DNA from: an uncultured Spirochaetia bacterium | Lineage (GTDB): Bacteria; Spirochaetota; Spirochaetia; JABEVK01 | DNA: 38,955 nt | Reading direction: 5' to 3' | NCBI GenBank assembly: GCA_937960645.1 | Contig: CALGPJ010000073.1 | Location: 1 to 38,955, forward strand | In this document: positions 33,658-38,955 of the stretch, piece after piece | Layout of the letters: each line of letters begins with the position of its first letter | How positions within the stretch are numbered: position 1 is the first letter of the stretch | The notes under the pieces: generated by a model | Seen by the model: only the letters and a program-made list of their open reading frames with translations | Databases searched by the model: none | Told to the model about the DNA's origin: nothing | Program-made: the position numbers and the translations under genes

Positions 33658-34845
33658 TCAGTCGGAACCGGGGTTTTTCTTGTGGGAGCCCTCCAGGAAC
33701 CTGGCCTTTTTGACCATCGCTACGCGATATTTGGTCTGAATCTTGAGCACGGCCAAATCCAGTCGGCGGCGTTTCGCTTGCTCATCGTCAAAGAGCTCGG
33801 CTTGCCCCTCCATCAGAGGGCTCAGGCCACTCAAGCCCACACCGAGAAGTCGTATCGGCTGACCATTCCACCCCTGCCGAAAAATATCCCAGGCAATTTC
33901 TGATAACTCACTGGAACTGGAGACATATCGGGACAGGGTTCGTTGATGCGTTGTCATACTGAAGTCTTGCAGCCGAATTTTGAGAACGACTGTCCTTGCC
34001 GCCATCCCCTCTTCGAGGGCTCGGAAAAACACCTCGTGTGCGAGAGCTGCTAGTGTCTGCTGGAGTGCCGCAGAATCCCGGTTGTCCTCCGGAAAAGTGG
34101 TCTCGGCACTGAGGCTGCGGCGTTCCTGAGGATGTTGTGCCCCCGGTGGCTCCTGACCTTGAACCAGATAGTACAAATTGAGTCCCATCGATTTCCCCAA
34201 AAGCTGCTGCAACCGATCGAGCCCCACCGATTGAATCTTCCCGACTCGATCGAGACCCAATTCTTCCAGCCTTTCCCGTGCCTTTTTTCCTACACCGGGA
34301 AGGCGAAGGGGATCCATGCCTGCGAGCCACTCCCGAACCCTCTCCGATTCGATTTGAAACAAACCGTCGGGTTTGTTTTCCTCGCTGGCCATTTTGGCAA
34401 GGTACGGCAAGGGGCCGATACCGATCGAGGCGGTGACACCGATGTTTTGTTTGATGTCGTGCTTTATCCGTAACGCGACCTCCAGGGGAGGACCGAAAAG
34501 CCCCTGAGTTCCCGTCATGTCAAGCCTGGCCTCGTCGATGGAAAGCCGCTCGACACTCGGTGAAAACCGTTGCAACATGTCCATGATCTGGTTTGAGATT
34601 TCCCGATACCGCTCGAGACGGGGCCTGACAAAAATGGCGTGCGGGCAGAGGCGATGGGCCTGTTGGATCGGCATAGCGCTCTTCACCCCAAATTTCCGGG
34701 CCGCATAATTACAGGTCGAGACCACCCCTCGTTCTTTCGGCATGGCCCCCACAACCAAGGGGTGATCGCGATACTCCGGATGGTCTAGCTCCTCCACAGA
34801 AGCGAAAAAAGCGTCCAAATCGAGGTGAAAAAAACATTTTTCCAT
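33658..34845 (-). CDS. dinB: Y-family DNA polymerase IV
   Basis: 395-aa translesion polymerase. 'HLDLDAFFASVE' gives the first metal Asp (D9) and the steric-gate Phe; 'SIDEARLD' at 102-109 gives D104/E105. The usual Tyr or Phe after SxDEA is Arg (R107) here, which is uncommon. A helix-hairpin-helix follows ('LRLPGVGKKARERLEELG'), then the little-finger domain. 'QAELF' near residue 346 fits the sliding-clamp motif QxxLF but is not at the extreme end. The gene begins 1 nt after the upstream membrane-protein gene, whose end carries GGAG. No SOS operator was recognised. Confidence 0.93.
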   Translation of the reverse strand: MEKCFFHLDLDAFFASVEELDHPEYRDHPLVVGAMPKERGVVSTCNYAARKFGVKSAMPIQQAHRLCPHAIFVRPRLERYREISNQIMDMLQRFSPSVERLSIDEARLDMTGTQGLFGPPLEVALRIKHDIKQNIGVTASIGIGPLPYLAKMASEENKPDGLFQIESERVREWLAGMDPLRLPGVGKKARERLEELGLDRVGKIQSVGLDRLQQLLGKSMGLNLYYLVQGQEPPGAQHPQERRSLSAETTFPEDNRDSAALQQTLAALAHEVFFRALEEGMAARTVVLKIRLQDFSMTTHQRTLSRYVSSSSELSEIAWDIFRQGWNGQPIRLLGVGLSGLSPLMEGQAELFDDEQAKRRRLDLAVLKIQTKYRVAMVKKARFLEGSHKKNPGSD

Positions 34846-34846
34846 A

Positions 34847-36973
34847 TCACTCCAGCGGTAGAATTCGCTCTTCGGTGAGCTCGGTTGTCCATCGTTCGAA
34901 TTCTGGTCCTGAAAAGTCGGGGTGCGGCCTGTACTCCACCATGACTTTCATCTCGGCCTTCGTTCCCCCTTGCAGGACGAAGTTCAACGTCAACTGTCGA
35001 GGCGGGTACCTTCCAATCAAAAAGATGATCTTCCGCCCCAGATCCTGCTGCTCGTAAGGGAAATTGGACTCGAGAACCACCAGGGGCGCATCCGTGCTAT
35101 GCAAGCTGATCCGGTAGTGAAGGGCCTGAGGTTTTGTGACGACCTCGTAACGAAAGACACGTCGGTTGAGATAGTTCTGACGAAAAACCAGACGAACATC
35201 CGAGAGATTTTTCACACTTGCAGACCACTGAGTTTCGGAATCGGCAACAAGCCGTGCGCCCAGCACCTGCCTGACCCTCTCCTTTTCCTCCATAGCAGCC
35301 CGAATCACTTCCAATTTGCCGATTTGCCGATCGACCTGGACTGTCTCCGTGACCATCGGAAAAGAAACTCGGGAAACAGGCCAGTTCAAAATCAGGTAGG
35401 TAAGCCCGAAAAGGATGACACCCGAGAAAAGGAAAAGCAGGCTGATCTGAAATGTTTCATTGCGTTCGAATTTCTGATGACGCTGAAAGTGGTAGGCATG
35501 GAAGAGAAAAAAAATTGGCAGGAAATACAAGGTAATGACAAGGTTGGCCTCGATGGGATCGAAGAGTACCGCATAAAGCAAGGAGAGATCGACCTCGTTG
35601 AGAAAGGTTTGAACCAGAGAATATAACGGCCAAATGGGGAGAAGGACGACCAAGACAATTTTGAGAGGCCGAAAAGGCACGATGATGTACAAGAGAGAGA
35701 GTACGAAACTCCAAATGAAAAAAAAGGAAAAACCGAAATTGAGCGCAAATGCCACCACGGAATAGACCGAATACAAAAACACGGCCGCAGCCTGGTAAAA
35801 AATACTCCATCGAAAAAGAGGCAATCGGCGCGTATACCTGATGAACGATACATAAAGAAATACAAAGAAAAAGACCTTCCAAAAAAGGAAGATCAGGGCC
35901 AGTCCCTCCCAACCATCCGATTCGGAAAGAATCTGGTCTCTCAACAGGGTGATCGCCATAGAAGAGAGGTAACTGAACAAAAAAACGATGCTAAAATAAA
36001 CACCGACCTGCCAAAATCCTTTTCGAAGAGCTTCCAGATGGAGTTCGAAGGTTTCTCGCAGGAAAAACATGGAAAGTATCATCATCAAAAGAAAAAACAC
36101 CAAAAAGAGGATGTACGTCTTTTGATCCAGAATGAGGCTGTTCGTGCCCTGACCAAACATGACGAAATGCTTGTCCCAATTTTTGGTAAGCTCCGAAGGA
36201 AAAGTCCTTATCCATCGAGCCAAAAAATCGCTCACCCCCGAGGCGAGCTCGGGATTCCACGAAAGCCGAACGCTCCTGAGCCCATGCAATACGGTCTGAT
36301 CCAGGGGACTTTCCCTACCCTCCAGAAAAAAGCGAAAGAAACTGGGTCTTACCTCCTTGATCTCAAGCGGAAAATAGGTGGATGCAGCAGTTTCCAAAAG
36401 GCTCTTGATCATCCAAATCGGGCTATTGATACCGGCCGCTATGGTTTGAAGTTTGGCCGGCCCCTCGGCGGTGGCATCGATGTAGACCATGGCCTTGGTC
36501 TCGACAAACCTGAGGTCACGGAGAAAAAATTCGATTGCCAATCCCTCCTGATGATTTAAGGGGTCGGCTGAACCCGAAACAATCACCTCGTAGCTCACCT
36601 GTGGAGGATCCTGGCCGAGTTTTAGGAGTAAATCTGCAGCGGCAAGGAGATTCATGACAGCCCCCCGGCCGTTGATCGGAAAAAAAAAGATGAGTTGGGC
36701 ATCTCGATCGTCACCGCGGATTCGCAGCATTCGAGAGAAACTGTGGCCGATCAGCGGATCCGAGAGAATGACTTCCTCGAAAGCAAGCCCCTGCCCAACA
36801 AGAAACTGTTTGAAAGACGACAAAAGAAGCGTTTCTTCCTCGCTCGCCTCCTGAATCACTCGATTTGACAAATCCCCAACTCTGTTTTTTAATGAAAGTA
36901 GGGTAAGAGGGGCCTCCGCCGAAGCAAAAACTGCCACGACAACGAAATAAAAAGCGATGGCCTTTTGCCTCAT
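34847..36973 (-). CDS. Membrane protein with degenerate M28-peptidase-like domain, 708 aa
   Basis: Signal peptide, then an exported domain (about 25-280), about 9 membrane segments (about 285-535), then a beta-rich C-terminal domain. The exported domain follows the order of M28 zinc peptidases: 'LIFFFPINGRGAVMNLLAAADLLLKL' stands where active enzymes have H-x-D...GA.DN.SG...L, and 'VSYEVIVSGSADPLN' where the catalytic EE is expected; 'AMVYIDATAEG' matches the later strand. None of the metal ligands is present. The overall plan recalls ER metallopeptidase 1. Probably an inactive scaffold or ligand-binding protein. This stretch is visibly richer in A/T than the ATPase region, partly because of many Phe codons. 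Confidence 0.6.
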   Translation of the reverse strand: MRQKAIAFYFVVVAVFASAEAPLTLLSLKNRVGDLSNRVIQEASEEETLLLSSFKQFLVGQGLAFEEVILSDPLIGHSFSRMLRIRGDDRDAQLIFFFPINGRGAVMNLLAAADLLLKLGQDPPQVSYEVIVSGSADPLNHQEGLAIEFFLRDLRFVETKAMVYIDATAEGPAKLQTIAAGINSPIWMIKSLLETAASTYFPLEIKEVRPSFFRFFLEGRESPLDQTVLHGLRSVRLSWNPELASGVSDFLARWIRTFPSELTKNWDKHFVMFGQGTNSLILDQKTYILFLVFFLLMMILSMFFLRETFELHLEALRKGFWQVGVYFSIVFLFSYLSSMAITLLRDQILSESDGWEGLALIFLFWKVFFFVFLYVSFIRYTRRLPLFRWSIFYQAAAVFLYSVYSVVAFALNFGFSFFFIWSFVLSLLYIIVPFRPLKIVLVVLLPIWPLYSLVQTFLNEVDLSLLYAVLFDPIEANLVITLYFLPIFFLFHAYHFQRHQKFERNETFQISLLFLFSGVILFGLTYLILNWPVSRVSFPMVTETVQVDRQIGKLEVIRAAMEEKERVRQVLGARLVADSETQWSASVKNLSDVRLVFRQNYLNRRVFRYEVVTKPQALHYRISLHSTDAPLVVLESNFPYEQQDLGRKIIFLIGRYPPRQLTLNFVLQGGTKAEMKVMVEYRPHPDFSGPEFERWTTELTEERILPLE

Positions 36974-36979
36974 GACTGC

Positions 36980-37009
36980 ATGGTAGTTTCTTTAGGATAA
37001 AAAAGTCAA
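36980..37009 (-). promoter_or_regulatory. Leaderless promoter of the M28-like gene and dinB
   Basis: TTGACT (37004-37009), 18 bp, TACCAT (36980-36985), ending 6 nt before the ATG at 36973. No Shine-Dalgarno site. Confidence 0.5.
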
Positions 37010-37026
37010 CCTTCAAGGGGTTATGA

Positions 37027-37539
37027 ATGGATATCATTCCAGAGATCAAAAATCGGTTCACTCCCACCTCTCTGATTCCCGAACCGGTGGACCCCAAAGC
37101 TCTTCAGCGAATATTGGACGCCGGAAGGCTCGCACCTAGCGCTAAAAACCGGCAACCCTGGCGTTTCATTTTGATCCAAAAACCTCAAACCAAGGCCCGT
37201 CTTCGGGAAGCGTGTTTCGAGGACGAAAAAGTCGAAAACGCTCCGGCCATCGTTGCCATCTGCACGACCAACACGGAGTACCGGATGCCCAACTCGCATT
37301 TGAGTTGGCCGATCGATCTCACGTTTGCCGCCTCCTTCATGGTCATTCAGGCGCAACACGAGGGGCTTTCGACCATCATCTACTCTTCCTTCCACGAAGA
37401 TGATGTACGCCAAATATTGACCGTGCCCCACTCGATGCGTGTTCTCCTCCTCTTGCTGATCGGGAAATCTTCCGAAAATAAATCAGGACCACACGACCGC
37501 TTGAGGAAGGAGCGAGTCATTTCAGAGGAGCATTGGTAA
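37027..37539 (+). CDS. Nitroreductase-family flavoprotein, 170 aa
   Basis: Small FMN-dependent oxidoreductase fold: 'ALQRILDAGRLAPSAKNRQPWRFILI' is the family signature, followed by 'NAPAIVAICTTN', 'WPIDLTFAASFMVIQAQHEGLSTIIYSSF' and 'VLLLLLIGK'. The usual N-terminal RRSxR phosphate-binding segment is replaced by 'NRFTPTS'. Substrate unknown. AAGGGG stands 6 nt before the ATG, so this gene appears leadered; a possible -10 (TAGGAT at 36993-36998) has no convincing -35. It precedes the 389-aa gene by 6 nt. Confidence 0.88.
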   Translation: MDIIPEIKNRFTPTSLIPEPVDPKALQRILDAGRLAPSAKNRQPWRFILIQKPQTKARLREACFEDEKVENAPAIVAICTTNTEYRMPNSHLSWPIDLTFAASFMVIQAQHEGLSTIIYSSFHEDDVRQILTVPHSMRVLLLLLIGKSSENKSGPHDRLRKERVISEEHW

Positions 37540-37545
37540 GACAAC

Positions 37546-38715
37546 ATGGCTGAAACAACGCGGAGAAAAGAACTCGATTTGCCCATCAAGGTTCTTTTTA
37601 ATGAAGAAGGCCAAAACTTTTTCCTCAAGAACAACAAGAAACTGACCAAGTACAAGCTTGCGGAAGAAATGGAACTGTATGGAATTCAGTTTGATACCTT
37701 TTCCCCCGCCTCCATCCAAAGGCTTCTCATGGTCAACTACATCGCCTACATCGAAATCAGCAGGCCGGAAATCTCCTCCAAACGACAGGAGGTCATGGAC
37801 CTGGCGAAGGTGCTCACCTACGGTACCTTTTACCGACGCTTCGACGACATCGTTTATCAAAAAATCCTCGAATCGGATGTGGTCAAGAATTGGAACCGAA
37901 AGAACCCGTCCAACATCATCGATCGTAAGACAGTCATCAAGGACAGCATCTTGCTCCAGGCCCTGGAAAAAACCAAAGCCGCCGTCAACTCCATCAAACA
38001 GGAATTGATGCGCCCGATCGTCGAACAAGTCAGGCAAAACGAAAGTATGCTTCCGGAGGAAAAGAACATTCAGCTTTTTCTGGCGGAAAAATACCTCAAC
38101 AATCTGCGACCGATCAACTGGTACATCCTGGTTAAGTTCAAGGACTCGGACGATATCGTCGACCTCCTCAATCAAATCGAAACGTCGCTCGTAGAGTTCA
38201 TGGACAAGGCTAAAATCGCCGAGTACCTGAGCTTCATGATCATGGAGCTGTCCATCTCGGCAGAAAACACCAACATCAAAAATTTCACCAAAGCGCGTTA
38301 TAAAGGCAGCCTGGATCCCAACAGCGCCATCTTCGATCCCGAGATCCGAAAAAATCTCATCACCGAGATGTCCGCAAGAAACCAAAACGTCTATATCACG
38401 TTCAAGGTGGGGTCCGACAGCAGAAGCACCAGCTCACGGTCCAGGCTTCAAGTGAAAATCTTCAACAAAGATACAGGATTCGAGGAGCTCAAAAAAAACG
38501 TAGAAGAGGGAAAAGGGGCCAACACCAAACAAAAGAGCCTCCTGGACTTTTTCAACGAGGACTCGGCGGAAACGGGAGTCAACACCGATCTTGGGCTGTA
38601 CTACCTGAGTTACCTCAGCGAAGAATGCTCCAGGGTCGGAGTTCACTTCGAAACCATCGTCAACCAGGTTCAAACCACCGGCTTGACCGTCATCACTTTG
38701 AGCTTACTGATTTAA
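37546..38715 (+). CDS. Conserved spirochaete-type cytoplasmic protein, 389 aa
   Basis: No signal peptide or membrane segment; charged and mainly helical. I know no named family. The C-terminal 120 residues have an order that resembles a degenerate GHKL/histidine-kinase ATPase end: 'NVYITFKV', then 'LQVKIFNKDTGFEEL' where the DxGxG box would stand, then 'NTDLGLYYLSYLSEECSRVGVHFETIVNQ' where 'GxGLGLxxxxxLxxxxGgxixxxS' would stand, then 'TGLTVITLSLLI'. The ATP-binding Asn and Gly residues are mostly missing, so this is a fold hypothesis only. It lies 6 nt after the nitroreductase gene and is the last gene before the IS-like edge. Confidence 0.7.
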   Translation: MAETTRRKELDLPIKVLFNEEGQNFFLKNNKKLTKYKLAEEMELYGIQFDTFSPASIQRLLMVNYIAYIEISRPEISSKRQEVMDLAKVLTYGTFYRRFDDIVYQKILESDVVKNWNRKNPSNIIDRKTVIKDSILLQALEKTKAAVNSIKQELMRPIVEQVRQNESMLPEEKNIQLFLAEKYLNNLRPINWYILVKFKDSDDIVDLLNQIETSLVEFMDKAKIAEYLSFMIMELSISAENTNIKNFTKARYKGSLDPNSAIFDPEIRKNLITEMSARNQNVYITFKVGSDSRSTSSRSRLQVKIFNKDTGFEELKKNVEEGKGANTKQKSLLDFFNEDSAETGVNTDLGLYYLSYLSEECSRVGVHFETIVNQVQTTGLTVITLSLLI

Positions 38716-38733
38716 TAGCGGTGAATTAACTGT

Positions 38734-38757
38734 GCGAAAGTTTTTGCGACCTTTCGC
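38734..38757. repeat. Inverted repeat after the 389-aa gene
   Basis: GCGAAAG (38734-38740) and CTTTCGC (38751-38757) with a 10-nt loop. There is no T-tract on either side, so it is not a clear terminator; it may belong to the left end of the IS-like element. The 150 bp between 38715 and 38866 otherwise show nothing but a pyrimidine-rich stretch. Confidence 0.45.
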
Positions 38758-38865
38758 GGGTTTAAGGCCTTAACTCCTCACATTTTCCCCTTTTCCTGCT
38801 CCTGCGCCTGCCTTAATTTCGGACAACTTGCCGCCTTTTCGCGCTATAGAGGAAGGAGGTATCGA

Positions 38866-38955
38866 TGGATTTCATTCCCCCCTTCTGTCCCAATCCCCAT
38901 TGCCCCAACCACCACTTGCCCCGCGACTCCGAAAGGCCGCTGACTCCGTGGTACC
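38866..38955 (+). CDS. Transposase-like protein, N-terminal part (3' end outside the window)
   Basis: ATG at 38866 preceded by AAGGAGG. The 30 visible residues begin MDFIPPFCPNPHCPNHH and contain CxxxxCxxHH, like the zinc-finger start of several IS transposases that read 'FCPxxxCxNH...'. The frame is open to the right edge. Same strand as the partial gene at the left edge. The short length makes the family uncertain. Confidence 0.5.

Noticed and set aside
33471-33660. T-box riboswitch before leuA
   Set aside because: The leader is only about 140 nt, has no specifier stem or T-box sequence, and is fully explained by a leader ORF with alternating helices.
34847-36973. Active M28 metallopeptidase
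   Set aside because: The H-x-D, DN and EE ligand positions are not present.

Overview
The window reads as a chromosomal segment of a moderately GC-rich spirochaete outside Leptospira and Borrelia, probably a Spirochaeta/Treponema relative. The evidence is a V/A-type ATPase operon in the order atpE-DUF2764-atpABDIK, uvrA translationally coupled to a large LptD/OstA-like outer-membrane gene (an order I recall from Treponema), many small lipoproteins, a PEGA-domain envelope protein and several spirochaete-type hypotheticals. The assignment comes from gene content only; there is no rRNA gene. Both edges are cut inside transposase-like frames on the same strand, an end part at 1-290 and a beginning at 38866-38955, so the window may be one contig bounded by copies of a repeated insertion sequence.

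Layout. 354-20036 is a long minus-strand block. It starts with murI-rsgA-mutS2, a lipoprotein gene and a 134-aa gene. A strong promoter then reads into atpE-DUF2764-atpA-atpB-atpD-atpI-atpK, a TPR protein gene, uvrA and lptD. 20128-30304 alternates short units: pentapeptide protein and degenerate metallo-beta-lactamase (+), yggS with a small membrane protein and an rluD-like gene (-), pdxS-pdxT (+), a 172-aa exported protein and a DUF192 lipoprotein (-), PEGA protein with M29 aminopeptidase and a PF10023-type aminopeptidase lipoprotein (+), then MBOAT and SGNH O-acyltransferase genes (-, up to 31735). 31815-33644 is a leucine unit: leaderless leader peptide, attenuator, leuA. 33658-36973 holds dinB and a large M28-like membrane protein (-). 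37027-38715 holds a nitroreductase and a 389-aa conserved protein (+). No gap without a gene exceeds about 150 bp.

How it works together. The V/A-ATPase proteolipid keeps the residues that bind Na+ in Enterococcus NtpK, which suggests Na+ coupling. LptD, MBOAT/SGNH, MurI and the lipoproteins concern the envelope. UvrA, MutS2 and DinB concern DNA. PdxS/PdxT and YggS concern vitamin B6.

The most notable signals are regulatory. First, upstream of leuA there is a complete ribosome-mediated attenuator: a 24-codon leader ORF with 8 leucine codons, three mutually exclusive RNA pairings and a terminator with a U-tract. Second, the leader ORF and most other first genes have a -10 element ending only 5-7 nt before the start codon, which predicts widespread leaderless mRNAs. 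Third, all three convergent gene junctions overlap in coding sequence (56, 83 and 107 bp), and one divergent pair has two promoters that overlap almost completely.
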